Source of the DNA: an uncultured bacterium
GTDB taxonomy: Bacteria; Planctomycetota; UBA1135; GCA-002686595
DNA length: 64,000 bases
Direction: 5' to 3'
Assembly: GCA_938083085.1 (NCBI GenBank)
Contig: CALLKX010000042.1
Location: 62,001-126,000, forward strand
The notes under the pieces were generated by a model that saw only the letters and a program-made list of their open reading frames with translations, was not told the DNA's origin and did no database searches. The translations under genes were made by a program, and so were the position numbers. Below, in pieces: positions 7,474 through 17,200 of the stretch; position 1 is the stretch's first letter, and every line of letters begins with the position of its first letter.

Positions 7474-8741
7474 GCCTCTCCGCCTTCAGCGTCGAGCTGC
7501 TCACGCCTCCCGGGGCTGGTGGAGTCGCGGTCCTCTGCGTCAGGGGCGCAGGCGCTATTGCGAGGCTCCGAGGGCTCTCGAGGGCTGGCATCCCCGGGCC
7601 GGGGGAGGTGCGGCTTGCCATCCTCCGCGAGCCGGGATCCGCCCCAGATGAACCGCCCCTGGATGAGGCCCTCCTCGTCGGCCGAAGCCAGTGGGTCGAG
7701 GTTCATACCCACGGGAGCCCGTCCATTGTGTCCGCGGTGGTCGACCTCCTCACCGATCCGCCCCGAGGTGCCGAGTCGACTGGGGGTGCCGGGTCGACTG
7801 GGGATGCCGGGTCGCCTGGGGATGCCGGGTCGACTGGGGGGATTGGGACGGTCACAACCCCAGCCGACGTCGGCGAGAGGCCCTCCCTCGAGGAACGTGC
7901 CGAGCGCGCCGCCGCGACGACGCCCTCCGCGACCGGGGCCAGGGTGCTCCTCGACCAGGCCGGTGGGGCCCTGCGCCAGGAGCTGGCGCAGCTGGTCGAC
8001 GCGGAGCCCGGCGAGCGGAAGCGCCGGCTCGCGGCGCTCGCGTCGGAGGGGGGGCGCTGCGCGCGCCTGTGGGCGCCCGCGGTGGTGGCGATCATCGGGC
8101 CGGTGAACGCCGGCAAGTCGACCCTGTTCAATGCGCTGCTCGGTGAGGAGCAGGCGACCGTGACGGCCCGCCCCGGTACCACGCGGGACGCGCTCGGGGC
8201 GCCTGCAGAGCTCGGCGGCTGGCCCGTGATTCTGGTGGATACCGCGGGGGAGCGGGACCTCGCGGGTCGAGTCGCGCAGGGGGACCCCGGCGCGTCCGTG
8301 GAGGCCGAGGGGCAGCGGCTCGCCCGCGGGGTGGCCTCACGCGCCGATCTCGTGCTCGAGCTCTCGCCGGCTGGCTCCGAGCGATGGGCAGCAGGCCCAT
8401 GGAGCGGAGACCCCCCGAGCGGAGACCCCCCGAGCGGCGATCCTGTGAGGAGGGGCCCAGCGAGCCGTCGCCTCCACCTGTGGAGCCGCGCCGCGGAACA
8501 GGCGGGCCCCAGCCCTGCGGGTTGGGGCTCCCTCGGGATCTCCGCGCTCGAGGACCCGGCGCACGCGAGGGAGTCCATCGGGGACCTGTTCATTGAGCAC
8601 CTCGGGCTCGGCGGCCGGCCCTCCTGGGTCGCTGGGCGGCCCGTCCCCTTCGAGCCGGAGCTGGTGCAACGACTGTGCGATCTCGCGACGGCCGAGACCG
8701 CCGACGGTTCGGCGCTCGCTTCTCTGCTCGCATCGCTCTAG
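7470..8741 (+). CDS. Degenerate MnmE/TrmE-like GTPase
   Basis: 423-residue protein related to the tRNA-modification GTPase MnmE. The N-terminal TrmE fold is recognisable (LLTPPGAGGVAVLCVRG and WVEVHTHGSPSIV) and the G domain has G1 GPVNAGKST, the PGTTRD switch and G3 DTAGE. Missing or eroded are the NKxD G4 motif, much of the central helical domain, and the C-terminal CIGK cysteine motif needed for catalysis in true MnmE. Two repeat-built linkers interrupt it: GST/GDAGS repeats near residues 100-123 and SGDPP repeats near 311-325. It is coupled to coaX by ATGA. It is probably a diverged MnmE paralogue; whether it still modifies tRNA is doubtful. Confidence 0.7.
   Translation: MSLSAFSVELLTPPGAGGVAVLCVRGAGAIARLRGLSRAGIPGPGEVRLAILREPGSAPDEPPLDEALLVGRSQWVEVHTHGSPSIVSAVVDLLTDPPRGAESTGGAGSTGDAGSPGDAGSTGGIGTVTTPADVGERPSLEERAERAAATTPSATGARVLLDQAGGALRQELAQLVDAEPGERKRRLAALASEGGRCARLWAPAVVAIIGPVNAGKSTLFNALLGEEQATVTARPGTTRDALGAPAELGGWPVILVDTAGERDLAGRVAQGDPGASVEAEGQRLARGVASRADLVLELSPAGSERWAAGPWSGDPPSGDPPSGDPVRRGPASRRLHLWSRAAEQAGPSPAGWGSLGISALEDPAHARESIGDLFIEHLGLGGRPSWVAGRPVPFEPELVQRLCDLATAETADGSALASLLASL
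7767..7838 (+). repeat. Four 18-bp tandem repeats in the MnmE-like gene
   Basis: Four near-identical 18-bp units (GATGCCGGGTCGACTGGG type) keep the frame and encode hexapeptides such as GAGSTG and DAGSPG. They lie between the TrmE-like N-terminal fold and the helical/G-domain part. Confidence 0.9.
8402..8446 (+). repeat. 15-bp tandem repeats in the MnmE-like gene
   Basis: Two exact copies of GAGCGGAGACCCCCC and a third diverged copy encode SGDPP-SGDPP-SGDPV inside the G-domain region, close to where the G4 motif would be expected. Confidence 0.85.
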
Positions 8742-8800
8742 CTTCTTCACTGCGGGCGCACGGTCCCCTCCGCGGGACCCTGCTCGAGGAGATGGCTCGA

Positions 8801-10246
8801 ATGACCCAGGACACAGCGGCGGACAGCAGTAGCGAACCCGATCGAGTGGAGGGCGCCCCGACTCTCCGTGAGGCGGCGGTCCTCGCCGGTGGCGGTGAAG
8901 CTCCCACGGCGAGACACCTCGTCTCGATCGATGACATCTCGCTCCAGGAGATGCACGCGCTCTTCCGGCTGGCCGACCGCTTCGCAGCGGAGCCTCGCGC
9001 GTTCGCTGGTACCTGTCCTGGCTTCATCTCGGCGAGCCTCTTCTATGAGCCCTCGACCCGGACGCGGCTGTCCTTCGAGTCGGCCATGCTCCGGCTCGGG
9101 GGCGGCGTCCTGACCGCGGCGGAGATGACGAGCTCGAGCGTGGTCAAGGGCGAGTCCCTCGCGGACACCATTCGGGTTGTGGGGGGCGGGTACGCGGACG
9201 TGATCGTCCTCCGCCATCCGAGTGAGGGGGCCGCGAGGTTGGCGGCTCGGTACTCACCCGTCCCCGTCATCAACGCCGGCGACGGGAGCCTCGAGCACCC
9301 GACCCAGACGCTCTGCGACCTGTACAACCTGCACGTGGAGCGCGGCAAGATCGAGGGGCTGGACGTGGTCCTTGCGGGCGACCTGAAGTACAGCCGGACC
9401 GTGCACTCCTTCGCCTATGCCCTGGCGCGGTTCGGTGCGAACATCGTCTGCGTTCCCCAGGCTGGCCTCGAGCTCCCCGACTACGTGGTGGAGCGGCTCC
9501 ACGAGGATTTCCAGGTCGAGCCCATGCGGGCGGATGCGCGCCGGCTCGGCAACCTCGCCTCCAACAGTGACGCGGTGTACCTGACGCCGCAGAAACCCCA
9601 CCAGCTCTCGCTCTTCACGGATGCCCGTGGGTGGGAGGTGCAGAGCGTGGACGCGGTGTACATGACCCGGCCGCAGACCGAACGGCACTCCGGGGCCGAA
9701 CTCTCCGAGACGACTTACCTCCGGCTGGAGAAGCGCGCCATGGCCGCCGAATCCCTGCGGGACGCGGTCGTGATGCACCCCTTGCCGCGGCGGGACGAGA
9801 TCAGCGACGAGGTCGATGCTGATCCGCGGAGCATCTACTTCAAGCAGGCGGCTCGGGGCGTGCCGATCCGGATGGCGATCCTTGCCTGGCTCCTCGGGCG
9901 GGTGCCCCTGGAGTCTGCGGGGGAGCCGTCCGAGAGCGTCGAGTCCTACGGGGTCCCCGTGGGGCCCAATCCCTGCCCCAACCCGTCCTGCATCTCGCGG
10001 ACGGAGACCCGGCACGCGGAGCCGCGCTTTCGGATTCTCGATCGCGATCCGCTGCGCGTGGCCTGCGCCTACTGCACCCGTGAATTGTCCCACGCGGTCA
10101 TCGGCTGCTCCCGCTCCAGGATCTTTCATGCGCCCCAGGCGGGGACCATCCGCCTCATCCTCCCGGAGCACCTCGTGTTCTTCGGGAACGAAGAGGCGGC
10201 CGTGGAGGCGGGCTTCCGGCCCGCAGTGGGCCTGACTGGCCACTGA
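8801..10246 (+). CDS. pyrB: Aspartate carbamoyltransferase with fused PyrI-type zinc domain
   Basis: 481-residue protein for the committed step of pyrimidine synthesis (carbamoyl phosphate + aspartate). The catalytic chain (about residues 40-370) shows SLFYEPSTRTRLSFESAM, HPTQTLCDLYNL, DLKYSRTVHSF and HPLPRRDEI. A linker leads to a C-terminal domain with NPCPNPSCIS and, about 25 residues on, CAYC, followed by ELSH: the Cys4 zinc site of the regulatory subunit PyrI. The nucleotide-binding N-terminal half of PyrI appears absent. I chose ATG 8801, which has GAGGAG 9 nt upstream; ATG 8792 is in frame but too close to that site. It lies 59 nt after the MnmE-like gene. Confidence 0.93.
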   Translation: MTQDTAADSSSEPDRVEGAPTLREAAVLAGGGEAPTARHLVSIDDISLQEMHALFRLADRFAAEPRAFAGTCPGFISASLFYEPSTRTRLSFESAMLRLGGGVLTAAEMTSSSVVKGESLADTIRVVGGGYADVIVLRHPSEGAARLAARYSPVPVINAGDGSLEHPTQTLCDLYNLHVERGKIEGLDVVLAGDLKYSRTVHSFAYALARFGANIVCVPQAGLELPDYVVERLHEDFQVEPMRADARRLGNLASNSDAVYLTPQKPHQLSLFTDARGWEVQSVDAVYMTRPQTERHSGAELSETTYLRLEKRAMAAESLRDAVVMHPLPRRDEISDEVDADPRSIYFKQAARGVPIRMAILAWLLGRVPLESAGEPSESVESYGVPVGPNPCPNPSCISRTETRHAEPRFRILDRDPLRVACAYCTRELSHAVIGCSRSRIFHAPQAGTIRLILPEHLVFFGNEEAAVEAGFRPAVGLTGH

Positions 10247-10638
10247 TCCCGCTCCGGCCTCTGCTCTGGAACCCCGCTCCGCAGGGCCTCGGTCCCATCG
10301 GATCATTGGGCCGCTTGCCCTCGCCACGGGCGCCTGAGGGCCGAGGTCCAACCCGAGAGGAGGCGACCTGGACCTCGGGTCGTTCCCCCGCACGCAGGGA
10401 GGGCCGCACGGCGGATCCAGAGAGCGCACCCCACCGCTCACGGTCAGCAGCGGGCTGCGGGCGACCAGGCAGGCAAGGAATGGGGGGGGGGCGGTTCTCC
10501 ATCACAGGGGCGGGAGGACGTGTGCGGTTCCGCACGGGGCCATGGCTGCGAGGGGGCTTCCAGGGCCGAATCGTGCCCTCAAGCCGTTTCTGGGGTCGAT
10601 TCGCGACTCCGGCACAGGGGTTGCTCATGTACGCTCCC
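10247..10638. other. Intergenic region between pyrB and the first giant lipoprotein
   Basis: About 390 nt, GC-rich, with no recognisable gene or RNA; open frames here lack start signals and family features. A promoter-like pair follows at 10639-10666. Confidence 0.45.
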
Positions 10639-10666
10639 TTGACCCCCGTACTCTCTGTGGAACAAT
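10639..10666 (+). promoter_or_regulatory. Putative sigma70-type promoter of lipoprotein gene 1
   Basis: TTGACC at 10639-10644, 16-nt spacer, then AACAAT at 10661-10666. It would give a leader of about 130 nt before the ATG at 10806. Consensus match only. Confidence 0.4.
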
Positions 10667-10805
10667 GTTCGACCCAAAGACCGCTTGCGGCGGTCTGCGA
10701 CCAAGGTCGTGTCGCGGTTCCCACCGAGAAGACGACTCCCTCCCCCCCCGCTGGGCCCCCCTCTCTCGACGCTCCTGGAGCATCGACCGAGGTGACGTCC
10801 TCCGA

Positions 10806-13800
10806 ATGAACGACGTATCGATGCCGATGACCATTCATCAGCCCAACAACTCGCTCCGAACCAGTCGCGCCCCCCGATTCTTGGCGGGCCTGCTCCTGGG
10901 CCTTGGGGCCACCGCATGCGGGGGAGGCTCATCCGTTGAGTCCACTCCGGGAGGGGGCCAGGGGATCACCGATGGATCCTTCTTCTTCACCGATACGAAC
11001 TCGGGCGGTAGCGCGACGGAGATCCGCCTCGTCTCTACTCGCTTCGGTCGCCTGGTGCAGTTGTTCGGACTGGACGCGAACGGTGTCGCCGTTCCGATGG
11101 GAAACGACTTCGTGATCCCTCAGTCGCTGGAGTCGGATCAGGTTGACTACGAGATCGGACTCAACGCGGTCACCGGGCAGGAGAACCTCACGGTGCTCCG
11201 AGACGTCTCCACGCGGGAGGGCTTCGAGGAGTTCGTCACACTCGTCCAAGTGGCGGGAGCCAACCTGGACTTGATCCAGGTTCAGGACCTCAACACCTCC
11301 GGCGTCTTCTCGATGCTTCCGCGGAACTCCGCTGTCGTCCTGACGTTCGACGATCTGATCGACCCGAACACGATCAACCGCAACACGATCCAGCTTGTCA
11401 CGGGCCTCCCGCCGGCCTTCCCCTTCGAGGCCCGGATCTTCCCGTCCGCGTTCTACGGTGACATCGGCCCCGGCGGCCAGCTGTACCCGACCCGAGTGGT
11501 GCTCGACCTGACGGTCAGCGAGTTGGAGGCGTTCGCGTCCAACCCGCCGCTCGTGATCAACGGGATTGGCTTGCCCCCGAGCCTCGTGCTCACCGAGGCG
11601 AACGCTCAGATTCGTATTCCGACGCGCACCAACGCCGCACAGGGGATCACCACGGTGATCTCCAACCTGACCGACCATCAGCTGGGAACCGCCAATAACG
11701 GCCCGGTGGATAGCTCGTCGTCGACCCGTCCCGTGACGCGCGCGTTCCGCTCCGGCGGCCGCCCCGACCTGATCTCTGACCCGTTCAACGGCTTCCTGCG
11801 CGACGAACTCTCTCCGGTCGTCGTCGGCTCGACGCCGATCGATGTGCCGACGGCCCCGACGCAGGTCGGCGGTCCCGAGAGCACCCGCTTCGTGATCCCG
11901 CAGATCATCTTCCAGTCCTCTCTCTGCGGATCGCAGCCCCAGGCCGGCGACGTGATCGACCAGTCCGGGGTGTTCGCTCAGGTGTCGACTGATTCACCCC
12001 CCCCGGTCGCGGGTGTGGTGAGCAACGTGGACGTCCAGCTGCTGAGCTACCCCTCCGCGTGGAGCGGCCCCGGCGACTGGGAGCTCTTCGGCGCCGTCCC
12101 CGCCACCTACCAGACAGCCTTCGATCCGCTGGCCGACGCACAGCGTCCCCAGTGCTACACCCAGGTCCTCCCGCAGTCCGCTGGCTTCCCCGAGGACCCC
12201 GGCCTCGGGATCTCCACCGGCGCCCGGATGACCTTCCGATTCAGTGAGCCGATGGACCCGCTGTCGCTCACGGCGTTCGACTCGCTCACGCTCACCCGGG
12301 CGCTCATTCCGTCTGTCGGCAACCTTCCCACCTCGGATTATGTGGTTGGGAGCGTGGGGCAGTCGGCAGACCTGCGTCGAGTGACCTTTGTTCCCGGACA
12401 GCCGCTGGCCCACGAGCAGGGGGTCGCTGAGAGCTACTTCCTGACGCTGGCCAACATCGAGGATGACTTCCCGCCGCGAGACCTCGCGGGCAACATCGTT
12501 GAAACGGTCCCGTCCGTGGACCTCATCGTCGCCGCCGGGCAGTCCTCTCAGCTCACCGGAGGACGAGTGAGTCGCTTCACGTCCATCGACGAGGAGCCTC
12601 CCTTCGGTAACAAGCCTGAATGGGGCGGGCAGTTCCTGGTGGACAGCACTCGTCAGCTGATTCGCCCGCGCCCTGTGGTCCGTAGCTTTGTTCCCGTGAA
12701 CGAGAGCCAGGCGATCGTTCAGCAGATGACTCAGTTCCCGCAGGGGGTGGTCACGCCGCTCTCGAACTTCGGGTCGAAGATGCAGACGCTCTGGCGCTAC
12801 TGCGACGCGGGCTTCTCGCTCACGGACCCGCAGAACATCAACATCGACGTCGAGGGCCTGAACTGGCAGCCGTCGGGTGGCGTGATCACCCCGGACGCCT
12901 TCTCGCAGTTCGAGATCCAACTCTCGCACTGCCGCTACGCTCCGGACGAGATCATTGACCCGTCGAGTCTCTTCCCCCAGTTCCAGAACTCAGGGCTTCG
13001 ACCGCAATACGACGGCAACGTCCTCCCTGGAGCGCCGCGGACCACGGTCCACCCGCGTGAGCGCGGGTACGTCGTGGATTCGGGCAACTTGTTCACGACG
13101 CCGACGGGCGCGAGCCTCCTGCCCTTCCCGATGAACCGCGGGATCCCGGCCGAGGACTACACCTACTACACCTGGCGTGACACGACGATCCGGGACCGTG
13201 CGGGCATCTCCAACGGTGGCGTGGAGCCCCAGGCCTACCTGCTGGCGCTCGGTATCGATGCGCCCATCGTTCCCTTCTACCGCCCAGGACAGGTACAGAC
13301 GGTGGGGCTGCCGCTCCTGATGGAGTTCCGGACCTACCCGGACGCAGAGGCCATTGGCCTGAACGCCTGGGTGCTCGCGTTGGCGGTGAACTCCTCCTCG
13401 CGCCCCTACTTCCGGGCCTTCAGCACGGGCGGCGTGAACCAGGCCGGCACGACGGTCTTCGTCAACCCGGACACGCAGAGCATCTCCAACGGCGGGTTCA
13501 ACCCTGGCTCTCTGCCCACCGGCGGCGCACCGACCTTCGGTCGTGACAACACCGTCCACCTCGGCGGCATCGACTATGTCACGCGCGTCAGCCAGGTCTA
13601 CTCGATCTGGTACGAGTCGATCATCCCCTCCGAAGCCAACTTCAGCACCCGGGTCTACAACCAACCGATCCTCGAGCCGAGCCCGTCGGCGCAGCCCCCG
13701 GGCACGGAGATCCAAGTCGGCTTCCGGGGCGCTCAGTCCTTCACGTACGACAACTCCGGCCTCTACCGCGTGGACAACGACGCGGACGACGGCGGTCTCG

Positions 13801-14084
13801 GGAACGGGATCATCGACTACACCGAGGACGGCTTCTCGCTCGACCTGTACGGCGACTACTACAACGAGGTCGACACTGCGGCCATCGCCGGCTCGATCAA
13901 CCACGACACCAACGCCATGAACCCCGGAATCAGCTTCCTGGGGGCCACGGACGTCTGGAGGACGGAAGTGAGCGAGATCGACAACGCTCGCTTCTACCAG
14001 GTGCGCCTGACCTTCGTGGGCAACCCCGTGACGGTGCAAACCCCGGAACTGTCCGCCTTCGCGATGACCTGGTCACAGGACTAG
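10806..14084 (+). CDS. Giant Ig-like (SbsA/Big_5-type) lipoprotein 1
   Basis: 1092-residue predicted lipoprotein. The signal FLAGLLLGLGATAC is followed by GGGSS, so Cys is the likely lipidation site. At least two Ig-like units of the SbsA/Big_5 type are visible: NSAVVLTFDDLIDPNTINRN and, later, MTFRFSEPMDPLSLTAFDS with RRVTFVPGQPL. Near the C terminus DNDADDGGLGNGIIDY resembles a calcium-binding loop, and the end (VRLTFVG ... LSAFAMTWSQD) resembles those of three other lipoproteins in the window. The start is uncertain: ATGs at 10821 and 10827 are in frame, with no clear Shine-Dalgarno. First of three such genes before the prepilin peptidase. Precise function unknown; surface or periplasmic structural or adhesive role inferred. 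Confidence 0.75.
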   Translation: MNDVSMPMTIHQPNNSLRTSRAPRFLAGLLLGLGATACGGGSSVESTPGGGQGITDGSFFFTDTNSGGSATEIRLVSTRFGRLVQLFGLDANGVAVPMGNDFVIPQSLESDQVDYEIGLNAVTGQENLTVLRDVSTREGFEEFVTLVQVAGANLDLIQVQDLNTSGVFSMLPRNSAVVLTFDDLIDPNTINRNTIQLVTGLPPAFPFEARIFPSAFYGDIGPGGQLYPTRVVLDLTVSELEAFASNPPLVINGIGLPPSLVLTEANAQIRIPTRTNAAQGITTVISNLTDHQLGTANNGPVDSSSSTRPVTRAFRSGGRPDLISDPFNGFLRDELSPVVVGSTPIDVPTAPTQVGGPESTRFVIPQIIFQSSLCGSQPQAGDVIDQSGVFAQVSTDSPPPVAGVVSNVDVQLLSYPSAWSGPGDWELFGAVPATYQTAFDPLADAQRPQCYTQVLPQSAGFPEDPGLGISTGARMTFRFSEPMDPLSLTAFDSLTLTRALIPSVGNLPTSDYVVGSVGQSADLRRVTFVPGQPLAHEQGVAESYFLTLANIEDDFPPRDLAGNIVETVPSVDLIVAAGQSSQLTGGRVSRFTSIDEEPPFGNKPEWGGQFLVDSTRQLIRPRPVVRSFVPVNESQAIVQQMTQFPQGVVTPLSNFGSKMQTLWRYCDAGFSLTDPQNINIDVEGLNWQPSGGVITPDAFSQFEIQLSHCRYAPDEIIDPSSLFPQFQNSGLRPQYDGNVLPGAPRTTVHPRERGYVVDSGNLFTTPTGASLLPFPMNRGIPAEDYTYYTWRDTTIRDRAGISNGGVEPQAYLLALGIDAPIVPFYRPGQVQTVGLPLLMEFRTYPDAEAIGLNAWVLALAVNSSSRPYFRAFSTGGVNQAGTTVFVNPDTQSISNGGFNPGSLPTGGAPTFGRDNTVHLGGIDYVTRVSQVYSIWYESIIPSEANFSTRVYNQPILEPSPSAQPPGTEIQVGFRGAQSFTYDNSGLYRVDNDADDGGLGNGIIDYTEDGFSLDLYGDYYNEVDTAAIAGSINHDTNAMNPGISFLGATDVWRTEVSEIDNARFYQVRLTFVGNPVTVQTPELSAFAMTWSQD

Positions 14085-14228
14085 GCTTCGCGCCGCCTCT
14101 CTCTCCCTCGTGCGTTCCACGCCGAGGCCACCGAACCCGAATCGACGTCCCAGCGCGGCACCCCCTCGCCGCCGAGCGCGACTGCTCCCTCCCGAATGTT
14201 CAACACCCCCCAAGCGAACATCACCACC

Positions 14229-17200
14229 ATGCCGCGACTGCAACGACGCCTCCAGGCCCTTATTGCTGCCTCTCTTGGGGCACTCACCCTCGTCGCTTGT
14301 AGCGGCAGCGGCAGCGATTCCGGGGGGGGTGCAGGCACCGCCCCTGGGTCGGACTTCGCCGTGGTGAGTTCCAACGTGCTCAACGGCTCGATCTGGCAGC
14401 TGAACCGCGCCATCGAGGTCGAGTTCAACGAGGACGTGGACTTCACCACGGTCTCCCTGAGCACGGTCCAGATCATCGACACGCAGGGCGCCCCGGCGAT
14501 CGGAGCGTTCACCGCCTCAGGCGCCCGGACGGTGCGCTTTCAGCCGGTCTGTCCCACAAACGACCTGAACTCCAACGGCGGCCTGAAGCAAGGCCGTGAG
14601 TACAGCCTCCGGGTGGTCTCGGACCCGAACGGCGTGACGGTCCTGAGCACCTCTGGTGCGGTCCTCGGCGTTGGTCTGAACATCTCCTTCTCGACGCCGG
14701 AGTCCAGCGACCCGCTGGTGCTCTTCGTCGACGTCGTGGCGGGCCCGCCGCAGGTCCGAGTTCGGGGACTGAACGGTGAGCCGCTCGACTCACTCTCCGC
14801 GTCTGCCGTTGAATTCGGCGACGGGACGACCGAGTACTTCCAGTTCAATCCGGTGACGCAGCTCGGCGGGATCAGCAGCACCGTGCCGTTGAACCTGTAC
14901 AGCAACGTCGACGAGCAGTTCTCAATCGTCCTGCGCTTCAATCAGCCGGTGTTCGCGGGGACGAGCAACGTCAACTCGCAGCTGATCGAGATGCAGTACA
15001 GCTACAACGAGGTGAACTGGTCCCGCGTCCCTTCCACTGTGGCGCTGATCGACAACTGCACCCAGACGGGCTCCTCTCTCCAGGTCACTCCTGGCGGCGT
15101 GGTTCCCCAGGACGCGTTCCTTCGGGTCGTGGTGCGGGAAGGGTTCCAGGACCTGACCGGCGACAGCGTCCAGGCGACCCAAACGAACTTCGCGCGGATG
15201 ACCTCGGCCCTCGCCAACCCCGGGGGCAGCGGGGGTACGGAGGATGATGGGAGCGACGAGATTCTCGTTCCGTTCACCCTGCCTGGCACGAGCACTGGGT
15301 CCCTCGAGGACACGGCGATTGCCTCGGCGCTTCCCCGCGCTGGTTGGTCGACGCCGAACAACGAGGGCGTCCTCGCGGCGTCCTTCGACTTCGACGGCAC
15401 CGGCGGACCCGGCGGCGACTTCGACTGGTACATCCGCACGGGAGAGACGATCTTCCTCAACACGTCCGGCGACCAGATCGTCGGCGGGCCGAACGGCGAG
15501 CCGTTCTTCACCCAGCCGGTCTTCAACGGTGTGGTGGATGTCAACGACCTGGTCGTCGAGGACGGTGGTCGTCTCGTGATCCAGGGACCGAACACCTGCA
15601 CCATTCTTGCCACGGGCACCGTCACCATCCGCGGTGAGGTTTCGCTCGACGGTGGTGACAACGCTGGTGTCGGCACGCTGAACACCACGAACCAGCCCGA
15701 AGAGGGTGCTCAAGGCCAGGCTGGCGGCGGCGCCGGTGGTCCGGCGTCCTTCCTGACCTCCCAGTCGACGCCGCAGGGCGGCGCCGGCGAAGGGTACTTC
15801 GGCATTCCCAACCTCGGCGGTGGAGGCGGAGAGACCACCTTCGCGCCTCCTGGAACCTGCTCGATCGAGAACCGGCGAGGCGCGGGCGGCGGCGGCGGAA
15901 CCACTGGAAAGGACGTGCGATTCGACGTCCAGACCGGGGCTCCGACCGGTCTCATCCGTTGCCAGACCCTGGTGGGGATGGACGGTGAGCCTGGCTTCAC
16001 GGGCTGCCCGGACTCGACCGGTGCGGTCTCAGGGTCAGGCCCGGCCAAGGGCGGTGTCCGCGGCCCCTCGCCGTTCACCGATGAGCGCGAGGACAACGAC
16101 TTCCTCGGCACGCTCCTGACCTCCAGCGGCGAGCAAATCCTCGGCGAACTGACCGGCGTCATCGCTGGCTCCGGCGGCGGCGGCGGTGGAGACGCCGCGC
16201 GGACCTCGACGTTCCCGCAGACGCCCTTCAACCCCACAGGGGACGAGAAGGGCTCCGGCGGCGGCGGCGGCGCTGGAGGCATCCTGGTGCTCGCCATCGG
16301 CAACATCGAGATCCTTGGAGACGGGGAACTCTCCGCCAACGGCGGCGACGGCGGTGGTGGTGAGAACACGATCTTCTTCGACCGAATCGGCGGCGGTTCC
16401 GGTGGCGGATCCGGTGGTCACATCGTGCTCTCCAGCGCGGGCGCCATCATCATCGAGTCGGAGGCCACCGCGGCCTCGGTCGGCACCTTCTACGACGATG
16501 ACGGGGCGGTCCCCGTCCACCAGACTCGCCCGCTCCGCGCTCTTGGCGGTCAAGGCGGCTGTGGTAAGGACAGCCGCTGCGGCGCCAACGAGAATGGCTC
16601 CACTCAGTGGCGTCAGGACGCGATCCCGATCGCGCACTTCGAGGGCAACATCACGATCCCGCCCCAGAACCAGAACATCTGGTTGCAGTGCAACGCGATC
16701 GACGCCTGCGCGACGATTCAGCCGCCGGAAGGCACGGTGATCGGCGGTGGGGGTGACGGTGGCCCTGGGATCATCCAGCTGCACGTCTCCGACCCGGCGA
16801 CCCAGCTGCAGTTCCCCAACGCTGCGGGCACCTACGGGATCAACCTCGACCCGACGCGCTCCATGGCTCCCCCGCCCATTGGCTGGACGAGCCCCTCGCA
16901 GCCCGCGGATGTCCTGATCCCGTTCTTCAGCGCCCGCTCCGAGGCTTTCTCGGTCTGGATCCCGCTCGGGCTCGCCCGCCTGAACCCCGGCGGCGTGTCG
17001 GAGCAGGTTGACCTGCTCTTCAGCGGCACCGACATCTTGGACGGCTCGGTGCCCCGCAACGGCACGGTCGCCTCCGAGCTTCCGGCGATCTTCCCCTACA
17101 CGGCGATCCCCGCTGGCGGCGCGCTGCCCGCAGTGGACGGCGCGGCGGCGACCTTCACCTTCCCCGGTGTCGGCTTTGACGACATCTACAAGCTGAACCC

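Noticed and set aside
7767-7838. CRISPR-like direct repeats
   Set aside because: The 18-bp units are directly adjacent without spacers and keep the reading frame, so they are coding tandem repeats.
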